64,000 nucleotides of DNA from Marinobacter flavimaris (GTDB taxonomy: Bacteria; Pseudomonadota; Gammaproteobacteria; Pseudomonadales; Oleiphilaceae). The notes beneath the pieces are model-generated. The model made no database searches. It saw only the letters and a list, made by a program, of their open reading frames with translations, and was not told the origin of the DNA. Of this stretch, positions 43,261-52,873 are shown piece by piece. The translations under genes were made by a program, and so were the position numbers. The DNA lies in assembly GCF_002933295.1 (NCBI RefSeq), contig NZ_PSSW01000003.1, positions 372,001-436,000 on the forward strand. Direction: 5' to 3'. Position 1 is the first letter of the stretch; each line of letters begins with the position of its first letter.

Positions 43261-44202
43261 ATGACCGTCAAGACCATGAATACTGCGGAAGTAAAGGACC
43301 TGCTGGAGAAAGTTGCCGGCTTCAACCAGGACGTTGGAAATGAGCGGGTGAAGAAGATTGTTCACCGCCTCATGCACGATATTTTCCAGCTCGTTGAAGA
43401 CTTCGACGTGACACCCGAAGAGTTCTGGCAAGCCGTCTACTACGTGGGTGATCTGGGCGCGAATGGTGAGGCCGCTCTGTTGGCACCGGGCCTGGGTATG
43501 GACAAATACCTCGACATCCGGATGGACGCGGAAGATGAACAGGCTGGCCTGGATGGCGGAACTCCCAGAACCATTGAGGGCCCGCTTTATGTCGCCGGCG
43601 CGCCGCTGAGCGAAGGCTTTGCCCGTATGGACGATGGCTCCGATGAGTCTGCCGAGACCATGATCCTGACCGGCCAGGTCACGGACGAAAAGGGCCAGCC
43701 ATTGGCCAATGCGGTTGTCGACGTTTGGCACGCAGACACCAAGGGTGCCTACTCCTACTTCGACCAGTCACAGAGCGAGTACAACCTCCGTCGTCGCATC
43801 AAGACTGACGAAAACGGTCGCTACACTGCCCGTTCCATCATCCCGTCCGGTTATGGCTGCCCGCCCGAGGGTTCTACCCAGGCGCTCCTGAACCTGTTGG
43901 GTCGCCATGGTAACCGTCCGGCGCATATCCATTTCTTTATCTCCAAGCCGGGTTTCAAGCATCTGACCACCCAGATCAACCTGGCCGGTGACGAGTACAC
44001 CTATGACGACTTTGCCTTTGCGACCCGCGAAGAACTGGTGGTTGAGGCCAATCGCATTGAAGACCCCGCCAAAGCCGAGCAGTTCGGTCTGAACAAGCCG
44101 TTCACCGAGGTGGAGTTCAACATCCAGCTGGTGTCCACCGACAAGTCCGAGCTGCAAACCCGTCATGAGCGCAAGCGTGCTCTCGAAGGCGAAGCCGCGT
44201 AA
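43261..44202 (+). CDS. catA: Catechol 1,2-dioxygenase
   Basis: A 313-residue intradiol dioxygenase. The four Fe(III) ligands can be placed: Y164 (KGAYSYFD), Y198 (IPSGYGCP), H222 and H224 (RPAHIHFF). The N-terminal helical dimerisation domain is present. It splits catechol between the two hydroxyls to cis,cis-muconate. Confidence 0.96.
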   Translation: MTVKTMNTAEVKDLLEKVAGFNQDVGNERVKKIVHRLMHDIFQLVEDFDVTPEEFWQAVYYVGDLGANGEAALLAPGLGMDKYLDIRMDAEDEQAGLDGGTPRTIEGPLYVAGAPLSEGFARMDDGSDESAETMILTGQVTDEKGQPLANAVVDVWHADTKGAYSYFDQSQSEYNLRRRIKTDENGRYTARSIIPSGYGCPPEGSTQALLNLLGRHGNRPAHIHFFISKPGFKHLTTQINLAGDEYTYDDFAFATREELVVEANRIEDPAKAEQFGLNKPFTEVEFNIQLVSTDKSELQTRHERKRALEGEAA

Positions 44203-44214
44203 GGAGGATTCATC

Positions 44215-45600
44215 ATGACTCGTCAACTCGACAGGCTTGAAAAGCAGATTCGCGGGGCGGTGGAAGCCGACCCGAAAACCGGCCACTACCGCTGTGACCG
44301 CAGCATCTTCACCGACGAAGAACTGTTTGAGCTGGAGATGAAACACATCTTCGAAGGCAACTGGATTTTCCTGGCCCACGAGAGCCAGATCGAGAATCCG
44401 GGCGACTACTACACCACCATGGTGGGTCGTCAGCCGGTGATCATCACCCGCACCAAGGACGGTGAGCTCAAGGCGATTCTGAATACCTGTACCCATCGGG
44501 GTGCAACCCTGTGCCGCAAGAAGCGCGGCAACAAGACGTCCTTTACCTGCCCGTTCCACGGCTGGACCTTCAAAAACGACGGCAAGCTGTTGAAGGCGAA
44601 GGACCAGAAAAAGGGTGGCTACCCGGACAGCTTCAATGTCGACGGTTCCCACGACCTGAAACAGCTGCCGAAGTTTGAAAACTATCGCGGTTTCCTGTTT
44701 GGCAGCCTCAATTCAGATGTTCTGCCGCTGGCGGAGTACCTGGGAGAAACCACCAAGGTGCTCGACGCCATTGTTGACCAGGCGGAAGACGGCCTGGAGA
44801 TCCTGCGGGGTGCGTCCACCTATACCTACGAAGGTAACTGGAAGCTGACTGCCGAGAACGGCGCTGATGGTTACCACGTCAGCACCGTGCACTGGAACTA
44901 CCTGTCCACCATGGGGCAGCGCAACTACGAGAAGGGTGGCACCGAGGCGGTAGACGCCAAGAGCTGGTCCAACGAGGGCGGTTTCTACTCCTTCGAGAAC
45001 GGCCACATGATGCTGTGGACCCGTCTGACCAATCCGGAAGTACGACCGGTTTACGACCAGTTGCCACGCCTGGAGCGGGAGCTGGGTGAAGAGCGCGCTG
45101 ACTTTATCGTGCGCACCACCAAGAACCTGTGCCTTTACCCAAATGTGTACGTGATGGACCAGTTCTCTACCCAGATACGGGTGTTGCGACCGATCGACGT
45201 TAACAAGACCGAGATCACCATCTATTGCTGGGCTCCGAAAGGTGAGCCGGTGGCCGATCGCACCAAACGGATCCGCCAGTACGAAGACTTCTTCAACGTC
45301 TCCGGTATGGGTACCCCGGACGATCTGGAAGAGTTCCGTGGCTGCCAGGAAGGCTACTACGCCAAGGGCGTCAAGTGGAACGACATGAGCCGTGGCGCCC
45401 AGCACTGGATTGAAGGTGCGGATGACTGGGCCAAACGCATCAACCTGAAACCGATTCTCAGCGGTGCCAAGCCGGAGGATGAGGGCCTGTACGTGACTCA
45501 CCACCAGCATTGGGTGGAGGAGATGACCAAGGCTGTCGAAACCGAGCGTGCGCGTTTCATTTCTCTTTCTACCGTTTCGTCAGAGGAGGCCTCCAAATGA
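44215..45600 (+). CDS. benA: Benzoate 1,2-dioxygenase large subunit
   Basis: A 461-residue Rieske oxygenase. The Rieske [2Fe-2S] ligands are C92 and H94 (CTH) and C112 and H115 (CPFH). The mononuclear iron histidines are H221 and H226 in [16 protein letters not shown]. With BenB it forms the terminal oxygenase that makes the cis-diol of benzoate. AAGGAGG precedes the start. Confidence 0.96.
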   Translation: MTRQLDRLEKQIRGAVEADPKTGHYRCDRSIFTDEELFELEMKHIFEGNWIFLAHESQIENPGDYYTTMVGRQPVIITRTKDGELKAILNTCTHRGATLCRKKRGNKTSFTCPFHGWTFKNDGKLLKAKDQKKGGYPDSFNVDGSHDLKQLPKFENYRGFLFGSLNSDVLPLAEYLGETTKVLDAIVDQAEDGLEILRGASTYTYEGNWKLTAENGADGYHVSTVHWNYLSTMGQRNYEKGGTEAVDAKSWSNEGGFYSFENGHMMLWTRLTNPEVRPVYDQLPRLERELGEERADFIVRTTKNLCLYPNVYVMDQFSTQIRVLRPIDVNKTEITIYCWAPKGEPVADRTKRIRQYEDFFNVSGMGTPDDLEEFRGCQEGYYAKGVKWNDMSRGAQHWIEGADDWAKRINLKPILSGAKPEDEGLYVTHHQHWVEEMTKAVETERARFISLSTVSSEEASK

Positions 45601-46088
45601 GCATGACTTTCGAACAGATTCAGGCCTTTGTCTACCGGGAAGCCCGCCTGCTGGATGACCGGGAATGGGACGAATGGCTCAAGTGCTACCACGAGGACGT
45701 CACCTACTGGATGCCGGCCTGGGATGACAACGACGAGCTGACCGAAGATCCGCAGACCGAGATTTCGCTGATCTACTACCCGAACCGCAACGGCCTGGAA
45801 GATCGCGTCTACCGGCTCAAGACCGAGCGTTCTGGCGCCAGCTCCATTCCGGAGCCGCGCACGGTACACCTGACCAGTAACCTCGAAATTCTGGAGCGCG
45901 ACGGCGACACCGTGAAGCTGCGGTTCAACTGGCAGACCAACAGCCACCGCTACCACAAGACCCAGTCTTTCTTTGGTGTGTCTTTCTACACCCTGGATTG
46001 CAGTGGGGAGCAGCCGCTGATCACCGATAAGAAGGTGGTCCTGAAAAACGATTACATCAATCAGGTGATTGATATTTACCACCTGTAA
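45597..46088 (+). CDS. benB: Benzoate 1,2-dioxygenase small subunit
   Basis: A 163-residue beta subunit of the ring-hydroxylating dioxygenase type, with the N-terminal [18 protein letters not shown] and [14 protein letters not shown]. The ATG at 45597 overlaps the benA stop by 4 bases, giving equal synthesis of both subunits. Confidence 0.95.
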   Translation: MSMTFEQIQAFVYREARLLDDREWDEWLKCYHEDVTYWMPAWDDNDELTEDPQTEISLIYYPNRNGLEDRVYRLKTERSGASSIPEPRTVHLTSNLEILERDGDTVKLRFNWQTNSHRYHKTQSFFGVSFYTLDCSGEQPLITDKKVVLKNDYINQVIDIYHL

Positions 46089-46108
46089 TTGATGGGGAGA
46101 GCATCATC

Positions 46109-47137
46109 ATGAGCTACAACATTGCACTCAATTTTGAAGACGGCGTTACCCGATTCGTGTCCTGCAACGAAGGTGAAACGGTTCTCGATGCCGCTTACCG
46201 TGCGCAGATCAATCTGCCCATGGACTGCTCCGATGGCGTATGCGGCACCTGCAAGGGCGCTTGCCGCCAGGGTGAGTTCGACATGGGTGACGAGTACATC
46301 GACGAGGCACTGTCCGACGAAGAAGCCGAGCAGGGCATGGTTCTGACTTGTCAGATGGTGCCCTCCAGCGACTGTGTGGTGGAGGTACCGGTTGCGTCCA
46401 CCATGTGCAAGACCGGAAACGCGGAAGTGACCGGTACTGTGGCCGAGGTAAACCTGATTTCGCCCACCTCAATCGAACTCAAGATCACTGCGGACGATGA
46501 CATCGCCTTCCTGCCCGGGCAGTACGTGAACATTCAGGTGCCGGGAACCGACCAGACGCGGGCCTATTCATTCAGCTCCAAACCCGGCAGTCGGGACCTG
46601 AGTTTCCTGATTCGCAATGTGCCGGGCGGACTGATGAGTTCCTGGCTGGTGGGCAAGGCCCGCACCGGTGACAAGGTCACCCTGACCGGTCCCATGGGCA
46701 GTTTCTACCTCCGCCCGATCGAGCGCCCCGTACTCATGTTGGCGGGCGGCACTGGCCTCGCGCCTTTCCTGGCCAAGCTCGAGCATATGAAGGCCAACGG
46801 TTGTGATCTGCAAACGCACCTCATCTATGGCGTGACCAATGATGAAGATCTGGTGTGCCTGGATATCCTGGATCGTTTTGCCGAGGAGCTGGATAACTTC
46901 AGCTACATCACCGTGGTGGCCGGCGAGGAAAGCACTCATCCGCGTAAGGGCTATGTGACCCAGCATATGGATGATGCACCCGTAAATGACGGGGATGTGG
47001 ATGTCTACCTGTGTGGCCCGCCGCCCATGGTAGACGCCGTGTTGGGCTACTTCCGTGAGCAAGGCATTGAACCGAACTCGTTCCACTACGAGAAGTTCAC
47101 CCCGAGTGTTCCGGCCGCCGAGGAGAAGGTGGCATGA
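46109..47137 (+). CDS. benC: Benzoate dioxygenase ferredoxin reductase
   Basis: A 342-residue electron-transfer protein. A plant-type ferredoxin domain (CSDGVCGTCKGAC and LTCQM, residues about 35-80) is followed by an FAD domain (RAYSFSSKPG) and an NAD domain (LAGGTGLAPFLAKLE, CGPPPMVDAV). It moves electrons from NADH to BenAB. Confidence 0.95.
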   Translation: MSYNIALNFEDGVTRFVSCNEGETVLDAAYRAQINLPMDCSDGVCGTCKGACRQGEFDMGDEYIDEALSDEEAEQGMVLTCQMVPSSDCVVEVPVASTMCKTGNAEVTGTVAEVNLISPTSIELKITADDDIAFLPGQYVNIQVPGTDQTRAYSFSSKPGSRDLSFLIRNVPGGLMSSWLVGKARTGDKVTLTGPMGSFYLRPIERPVLMLAGGTGLAPFLAKLEHMKANGCDLQTHLIYGVTNDEDLVCLDILDRFAEELDNFSYITVVAGEESTHPRKGYVTQHMDDAPVNDGDVDVYLCGPPPMVDAVLGYFREQGIEPNSFHYEKFTPSVPAAEEKVA

Positions 47138-47913
47138 GCCCGCGTTTCGCCAACAAGGTGATGGTGGTCACCGGTGCGGCACAGGGCATTGGCCGGCGGG
47201 TGGCTGAACTGGCCGCCGCCGAAGGTGCCCGCCTGGTTCTGGTGGACATTGCTGACTACGTGCAGGGCGTTGCGGCTGAATTGCGCGACCAGGGCGTCGA
47301 AGCCCTGGCCGTGCAGGCCAACCTGGAAACCTGGGAAGGCGCGGAAATGGTGATGGCCAAGGCCTACGAGCAGTATGGCCGCATCGACATCCTGATCAAC
47401 AACGTCGGCGGCACTATCTGGGCCCAGCCGTTTGAGCAGTACCAGCCAGAACAGATCCAGAAGGAAATACAGCGCTCCCTGTTCCCCACTCTGTGGTGTT
47501 GCCGGGCGGTACTGCCTTACATGGTGGAACAGAAGAGCGGTGCCGTTGTGAATGTGTCTTCGGTGGCCACCCGCGGCCTGATGCGGGTGCCCTATGGCGC
47601 CGCCAAGGGCGGGGTCAACGCCATGACCGTGAACATGGCCTTCGAGTACGCCGAGCATGGCATTCGGGTGAACGCGACCGCGCCAGGCGGTACTGAAGCG
47701 CCGCCCCGTCTGACCCCGCGCAACACGGATGAACAGGGCGAGCAGGAGAAGGCCTGGTACCAGACCCTGGTCGACCAGACCAATACCAGCAGTTTCATGC
47801 ACCGCTATGGAACCCTGGATGAGCAGGCGGAGCCGATCCTGTTCCTGGCCTCGGATGCGGCCAGCTACATGACCGGAACCATCCTGCCCGTGGCCGGCGG
47901 CGACTGCGGTTAA
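47134..47913 (+). CDS. benD: Benzoate cis-diol dehydrogenase
   Basis: A 259-residue short-chain dehydrogenase. TGAAQGIG (residues 12-19) binds NAD and VPYGAAKGG carries the active Tyr and Lys. It rearomatises the benzoate cis-diol to catechol with loss of CO2. It overlaps benC by 4 bases. Confidence 0.94.
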   Translation: MSPRFANKVMVVTGAAQGIGRRVAELAAAEGARLVLVDIADYVQGVAAELRDQGVEALAVQANLETWEGAEMVMAKAYEQYGRIDILINNVGGTIWAQPFEQYQPEQIQKEIQRSLFPTLWCCRAVLPYMVEQKSGAVVNVSSVATRGLMRVPYGAAKGGVNAMTVNMAFEYAEHGIRVNATAPGGTEAPPRLTPRNTDEQGEQEKAWYQTLVDQTNTSSFMHRYGTLDEQAEPILFLASDAASYMTGTILPVAGGDCG

Positions 47914-47971
47914 CGCAAAAAGATTGATCGGAACTCCCGACAACAACAACAGTATTCGGAGAAACAGACCA

Positions 47972-49318
47972 ATGAGAAACATCGACGTCAACGACGTTAT
48001 TGATAACGCGGCATTCAACAAATTTCACTGGAAGGTGCTCTTCTGGTGCACCCTGATCATTATCTTTGATGGCTACGACCTGGTGATTTACGGCGTGGTT
48101 CTGCCGCTGCTAATGGACCAGTGGAACCTCAATCCATACGTGGCTGGTTTGCTGGGTAGCAGTGCCCTGTTCGGCATGATGTTTGGTGCCATGGGCTTTG
48201 GCATGCTGTCGGATAAATGGGGCCGCAAGAAAGTCATCCTGATGTGTGTGGTCCTGTTCAGTCTGACCACGGTCATCAACGGCTTTGCCACCAACGCCTG
48301 GCAGTTCGGCATACTCCGGTTTATTGCCGGCCTTGGAATAGGGGGTGTGATGCCCAACGTGGTGTCGTTAATGAGCGAGTATTCGCCCGCCCGTAAACGC
48401 AGCACGCTCGTGGCGCTCATGTTCAGCGGCTACGCCGTGGGCGGCATGATGTCGGCAGGCCTGGGTATCTGGATCGTGCCCAATTTCGGCTGGGAGATCA
48501 TGTTCTATCTTGCCATTGTGCCGATGTTGCTTCTGCCCTTGATGATCAAATACCTGCCTGAGTCGGTGGCATTCCTCATGGCCCAGAAGCGCGAGGGCGA
48601 GGCGCGGAACATTCTTTGCCAGGTGGCGCCTTTCAAAGCTATTAACGAGCAGGACGTCCTCGTTGTTCCGCCGACCACAGAAAGCAAGGCGCCGGTGCTG
48701 GAACTGTTTCGGGGTGGCCGTGCCATGAGCACGCTGATGTTCTGGGTGGCCTTCTTTAACTGCTTGTTGATGGTGTACGCACTTGGCTCCTGGTTGCCCA
48801 AACTGATGTCCGCGGCCGGTTACCCGCTCGATTCCAGCCTGATGTTCCTGATGGTGCTGAACATCGGGGCCATTGTCGGCGCCGTTGGCGGTGGATGGTT
48901 GGCCGACCGTTTTTCACTGCGATCTGTTCTGGTGAGCTTTTTCATCCTGGGCTCAGGGTCGCTGATCACCCTGGGCTATGAAAACCCAATGTGGGTTCTC
49001 TATACCCTGATGGGAATCGCCGGCGCCACGACCATTGGATCGCAGATCCTGTTGTACGCCTACGTGGCCCAATACTACCCAACCAGCATCCGGTCTACCG
49101 GGCTGGGCTGGGCTTCGGGTATCGGTCGCAACGGCGCCATTGTTGGCCCCATGCTCGGTGGAACCTTGCTGGCTCTGGCACTGCCGCATCATGTGAACTT
49201 CCTGGCGCTGGCAGTTCCGGGCGCCATTGCCACCGTCGCCATTGCGCTGGTGGGCCGTCGGTTCAGTGAGAAGCCTGTTCAGTCGGAGGCGGAAACGGCA
49301 CTGGCCCCGACTAATTGA
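47972..49318 (+). CDS. benK: Benzoate MFS transporter
   Basis: A 448-residue major facilitator of the aromatic acid:H+ symporter group, with 12 hydrophobic segments. FDGYDLVIYGVVLPLLM in helix 1 and GMLSDKWGRKKVILM between helices 2 and 3 are signatures of the group. CGGAGAAA lies before the ATG at 47972. It closes the cat-ben operon ahead of a terminator. Confidence 0.92.
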   Translation: MRNIDVNDVIDNAAFNKFHWKVLFWCTLIIIFDGYDLVIYGVVLPLLMDQWNLNPYVAGLLGSSALFGMMFGAMGFGMLSDKWGRKKVILMCVVLFSLTTVINGFATNAWQFGILRFIAGLGIGGVMPNVVSLMSEYSPARKRSTLVALMFSGYAVGGMMSAGLGIWIVPNFGWEIMFYLAIVPMLLLPLMIKYLPESVAFLMAQKREGEARNILCQVAPFKAINEQDVLVVPPTTESKAPVLELFRGGRAMSTLMFWVAFFNCLLMVYALGSWLPKLMSAAGYPLDSSLMFLMVLNIGAIVGAVGGGWLADRFSLRSVLVSFFILGSGSLITLGYENPMWVLYTLMGIAGATTIGSQILLYAYVAQYYPTSIRSTGLGWASGIGRNGAIVGPMLGGTLLALALPHHVNFLALAVPGAIATVAIALVGRRFSEKPVQSEAETALAPTN

Positions 49319-49371
49319 TTGTGGAGCGTTGATGCACCCCTGAGGGAGACTGTCAGTCGAACCCCTCGTTT

Positions 49372-49402
49372 GCCCCGGCGCGTGAGTGTCCGGGGCTTTT
49401 TT
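49372..49402 (+). terminator. Rho-independent terminator between benK and benE
   Basis: GCCCCGG, a short GC-containing loop, then CCGGGGC followed by six T. It lies only 35 bases before the benE ATG, so benE may be transcribed partly by read-through. Confidence 0.88.
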
Positions 49403-49436
49403 ACGTTCCCGACGATCCGACAAGAAGGAATTGAGC

Positions 49437-50639
49437 ATGCAGCAGCTTTTTCGCGACATGTCGTTATCCGCCGTTGCTGCTGGTTTTCTGGCGGTGCTGG
49501 TTTCGTACGCCGGGCCATTGGCCATTTTTTTCCAGGCCGGCGCGGCGGCGGATATTTCAACCCAGATGATGACCTCCTGGGTCTGGGCCATTTCAATGGG
49601 CGCGGCGGTTTCGGGAATTCTGCTGTCGCTGTGGCTCAAGGCACCGATTGTGACTGCCTGGTCCGCTCCCGGAACGGCGCTGTTGGTAACCCTGTTTCCG
49701 GTGTTGTCATTAAACGAGGCAGTAGGTGCCTACATCACCGCCGCCGTTATCATCTTTGTCATTGGTGTTTCGGGCACGTTCGATGCGTTTGTCAGGGCCA
49801 TTCCTAAAGGTGTGGCCGCCGGCATGATGGCCGGGATCCTGTTCCAGTTCGGGGTCGGTGCCTTTACGGCTATCGAATCCACGCCGGCGCTGGCGATCGG
49901 CATGCTGCTGGCTTACGTGGTTTTCCGGCGACTGGTACCGAAATACACGCTGGTCCTGCTTCTGATTGTCGGGATAGGACTGGCGGTGGTGCTTGAGGAT
50001 GCATCTCTGGCAGGTGTTCGGTTGAGCATGGCTGTCCCCCAGTTCATCACCCCGGAATGGAACCTCGGTTCCACCCTGAGCCTGGCTATACCGTTGGTGC
50101 TGGTCAGCCTGACGGGTCAGTTTCTGCCAGGCATGGCGATTCTGCAGGGAGCCGGGTACAGGGTGAAGGCCAAACCGGTTATCGCTGTGTCCAGTCTCAT
50201 CTCGCTGCCGATGGCATTGTTCGGCGGTATAACCACGGTTGTTGCGGCCCTTACCGCGGCGATATGCACCGGCAAGGATGCCCATGAAGATCCTTCCAGG
50301 CGTTACGTAGCTGGCGTCTTCAACGGTGTGTTCTATCTGGTGGGTGGCCTGTTTGCCGGCACAATCGTCGCGCTCTTTACTTTGTTGCCAGCAGCATTTG
50401 TGGCGGTTCTGGCGGGGCTTGCCCTGCTCGGGGCGATTGCCAACAATCTGTTCGCGGCGCTGGAAGACGCAAGCCACCGGGAGGCTTCACTGATCACCTT
50501 TATCGTAACGGCTTCCGGGTTGTCGCTATACGGCCTCTCATCCGCTTTTTGGGGTGTGGTGATTGGTTACGGGTGCTATGTCATCACCGGCACGGGCGCG
50601 GTGAAAAGCTCGTCGCGCGGAACTGCGCGGAAAGCTTGA
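49437..50639 (+). CDS. benE: Benzoate/H+ symporter BenE
   Basis: A 400-residue membrane protein with about 12 hydrophobic segments. Family blocks FPVLSLNEAVGAYITAAV, RAIPKGVAAGMMAGILFQFG and MAILQGAGYRVKAKP are present. AAGAAGGA precedes the start. A second benzoate uptake system next to BenK. Confidence 0.92.
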   Translation: MQQLFRDMSLSAVAAGFLAVLVSYAGPLAIFFQAGAAADISTQMMTSWVWAISMGAAVSGILLSLWLKAPIVTAWSAPGTALLVTLFPVLSLNEAVGAYITAAVIIFVIGVSGTFDAFVRAIPKGVAAGMMAGILFQFGVGAFTAIESTPALAIGMLLAYVVFRRLVPKYTLVLLLIVGIGLAVVLEDASLAGVRLSMAVPQFITPEWNLGSTLSLAIPLVLVSLTGQFLPGMAILQGAGYRVKAKPVIAVSSLISLPMALFGGITTVVAALTAAICTGKDAHEDPSRRYVAGVFNGVFYLVGGLFAGTIVALFTLLPAAFVAVLAGLALLGAIANNLFAALEDASHREASLITFIVTASGLSLYGLSSAFWGVVIGYGCYVITGTGAVKSSSRGTARKA

Positions 50640-50735
50640 TCATGCCGGAAGCCTGCACTGAAATGAGAAGCGGTCGGCTTTTTTGCACCATCGTAAGGCA
50701 AATGCTGGGTAGGGCTGGCACCCGCCCGAAGGCGA

Positions 50736-50752
50736 TTGTGCAAAATGCACAA
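50736..50752. promoter_or_regulatory. Palindrome TTGTGCA-N3-TGCACAA upstream of the cytosine genes
   Basis: A perfect inverted repeat with 7-base arms in the 212-base gap between benE and the cytosine permease gene, 99 bases before its ATG. It is the right shape for a dimeric regulator. The PucR-like protein of this operon is a candidate; not proven. Confidence 0.5.
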
Positions 50753-50851
50753 CCTTGGTGTCGTCCACCCCCTCAAACCATGGCTTTGAGAACTACATGG
50801 CACAGACGTTGCCATCTCTCTTGCGTGTTTTCATCAAAGAGAGATAAGGCT

Positions 50852-52135
50852 ATGACCTCACAAGTAACCCCTCAGGAACAGGACTATCCGCTCAGCCCGG
50901 TGCCGATGGCTCAGCGTCGCAGTATCTGGTCCATGGGCCTGGTTCTGCTTGGCTTCACCTTTTTCACCGCCACCATGTGGGCGGGCGGCAGTATCGGTGT
51001 TGCATTCGATTTTTCAACGATGCTGCTGGTGCTGGCAGCCGGTAACCTTTTGTTGGGTGCTTATGCCGCTATTCTCGGATATATCGCTGCCAAATCGGGG
51101 CTGAATACGGCACTGATGTCCCGCTTTACCTTCGGTGAGCTGGGTAGCAAACTCTCCGACTTCATCCTGGGCTTTACCCAGATCGGCTGGTACGCCTGGG
51201 GTACGGCTACCATGGCCATTCTCCTGGTCAAGCTGACGGGCTTGCCCGAGAGCTGGACCACGCCGCTGATGGTGGTGTTCGGTTTCGGCTTCTGCATTAC
51301 CGCGTTCATTGGTTATAAGGGGCTGGAAATGCTGTCCCGCTTTGCGGTGCCGGCGATGATTATTTTGGTAGCGGTGAGTATGACAATCGCCACCTCGGAC
51401 GCCGGTGGATTTTCGGGATTACTCGCCATTACCCCCTCAGACGAAATGACCGTAGCTGCGGCCATTACCATGGTGTTCGGCACTTTCGTAAGTGGAGGCA
51501 CCCAGGCTACCAATTGGACCCGTTTTGCCAAATCCGGAAAAACGGCGGTCATTGCGACCCTACTGGCGTTCTTCCTCGGTAATGGATTGATGACGCTGAT
51601 CGGTGCGTTTGGTGCTCTGGTTTACCAGCAGGCGGATATCGTCGACATCATGGTGGCGCAGGGGCTGGCGACCCTGGGTATTCTCATGCTCTTCCTGAAT
51701 CTTTGGACAACGCAGGATAATACCGTATACAACTTCGCCGTGGCCGGCTGCAATATGATTCGAACCCGCCGGCGCAAGCTGGTGACAGTGGGCGGTGCCG
51801 CCATCGGCACAGTGCTGGCTGTTCTGGGTATGTATGAGTGGCTTATCCCGTTCCTGGTGTTGCTTGGAACCTTCATTCCGCCCATTGGCGGCGTCATCAT
51901 GGCCAGCTATTTCATTGGCTATAAGCGCGAGTACCCGTCACTCGAAACGGCGACCTTGCCCGCGTTCAATATTCCCGGGCTGGCGGCCTATGCCATAGGC
52001 TCGGCAGCGGCCTATACCTCGCCATGGATCGCGCCGATTGTTGGCGTACTGGTTGCCGCGGCCAGTTATGGTGTAGTGCTTGTGGTCAGTGAGGCCGTTC
52101 GTGATCGCCGGGCCCAGGTTCTGGGAGCGGTGTAA
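50852..52135 (+). CDS. codB: Cytosine/purine permease (NCS1 family)
   Basis: A 427-residue NCS1 transporter with 12 hydrophobic segments. Family features are MWAGGSIGVAFDFSTMLLVL in helix 1-2, FGELGSKLSDFILGFTQIGWY and LNLWTTQDNTVYNF. TAAGGC is before the ATG at 50852. The following deaminase suggests cytosine as substrate. Confidence 0.9.
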   Translation: MTSQVTPQEQDYPLSPVPMAQRRSIWSMGLVLLGFTFFTATMWAGGSIGVAFDFSTMLLVLAAGNLLLGAYAAILGYIAAKSGLNTALMSRFTFGELGSKLSDFILGFTQIGWYAWGTATMAILLVKLTGLPESWTTPLMVVFGFGFCITAFIGYKGLEMLSRFAVPAMIILVAVSMTIATSDAGGFSGLLAITPSDEMTVAAAITMVFGTFVSGGTQATNWTRFAKSGKTAVIATLLAFFLGNGLMTLIGAFGALVYQQADIVDIMVAQGLATLGILMLFLNLWTTQDNTVYNFAVAGCNMIRTRRRKLVTVGGAAIGTVLAVLGMYEWLIPFLVLLGTFIPPIGGVIMASYFIGYKREYPSLETATLPAFNIPGLAAYAIGSAAAYTSPWIAPIVGVLVAAASYGVVLVVSEAVRDRRAQVLGAV

Positions 52136-52840
52136 ATGGCCCTGACGTGCCGTGACATTCCGGAGCTCCCTGGCCTTGGGGCCATCCATCTGCGGGGTGG
52201 GAGTTCCGGCGCAGACAACACGGTGCGCTGGCCTTATCTGGCGGAGAACCGGTCTTTCACCAACTGGGTCAGGGGTGGCGAGCTGGTATTTGTCACCGGT
52301 ATCAGCCGCCACCGCAGCCCGGCCAATCTGGCCGAGTGCCTCTATGAAGGTCGGGACTGCGGTATATCGGGGCTGGTTGTGCTGACCGGCGATGCCTACA
52401 TCGGGCAGCTACCGGCCATGTTAAGTCGTCTGGCGGATGAGCTGGCCATGCCGTTGTTTGAGCAGCCTTACTCGCTGCCAATGGTGGATGTGACCGAAAC
52501 CATCGCCCGGGCGATTGTCGCATCGGAGCGGTCGCAAGAGCCCCGGGAAGGCGGGCTGGCGGAGGCGCTGATAGCCGGTATCGGCAGTCATCAGCTCGAA
52601 GGACTTATCCGGCAGTACCTGCCTGAGGTGGAAGCCGGGTTGCTGGACAGTAGTCGAGATCTCCTGGAGGTATGGCTTCAGGAGCGTGGAAACCAGTGCG
52701 CCATGGCTGAAGCCCTTGGCTGCCATAGAAATACCATCCGGAACCGGATGAATCGGTTGGTCGCGGAGATGCCTCCGGAGTCTGAACCGAATGAATATTT
52801 CAAAACCCTGGTGCTGGCCCATCTGTTGTCGCGGCCATGA
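52136..52840 (+). CDS. PucR-family transcriptional regulator
   Basis: A 234-residue protein beginning directly after the permease stop. The N-terminal half is a PucR-type domain (DNTVRWPYLAENRSFTNWV, GGELVFVTG) and the C-terminus a helix-turn-helix of the PucR/CdaR type (MAEALGCHRNTIRNRMNRL). It probably regulates this pyrimidine operon. Confidence 0.87.
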   Translation: MALTCRDIPELPGLGAIHLRGGSSGADNTVRWPYLAENRSFTNWVRGGELVFVTGISRHRSPANLAECLYEGRDCGISGLVVLTGDAYIGQLPAMLSRLADELAMPLFEQPYSLPMVDVTETIARAIVASERSQEPREGGLAEALIAGIGSHQLEGLIRQYLPEVEAGLLDSSRDLLEVWLQERGNQCAMAEALGCHRNTIRNRMNRLVAEMPPESEPNEYFKTLVLAHLLSRP

Positions 52841-52873
52841 TTCAAGCCAGCGGAAAATCTGTGTGGAGATGTT

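Noticed and set aside
43768..44652. 294-residue minus-strand frame opposite catA/benA
   Set aside because: Covers the junction of two certain genes; antisense shadow.
47086..48021. 311-residue minus-strand frame opposite benD
   Set aside because: Same reason: benD has full SDR motifs on the plus strand.
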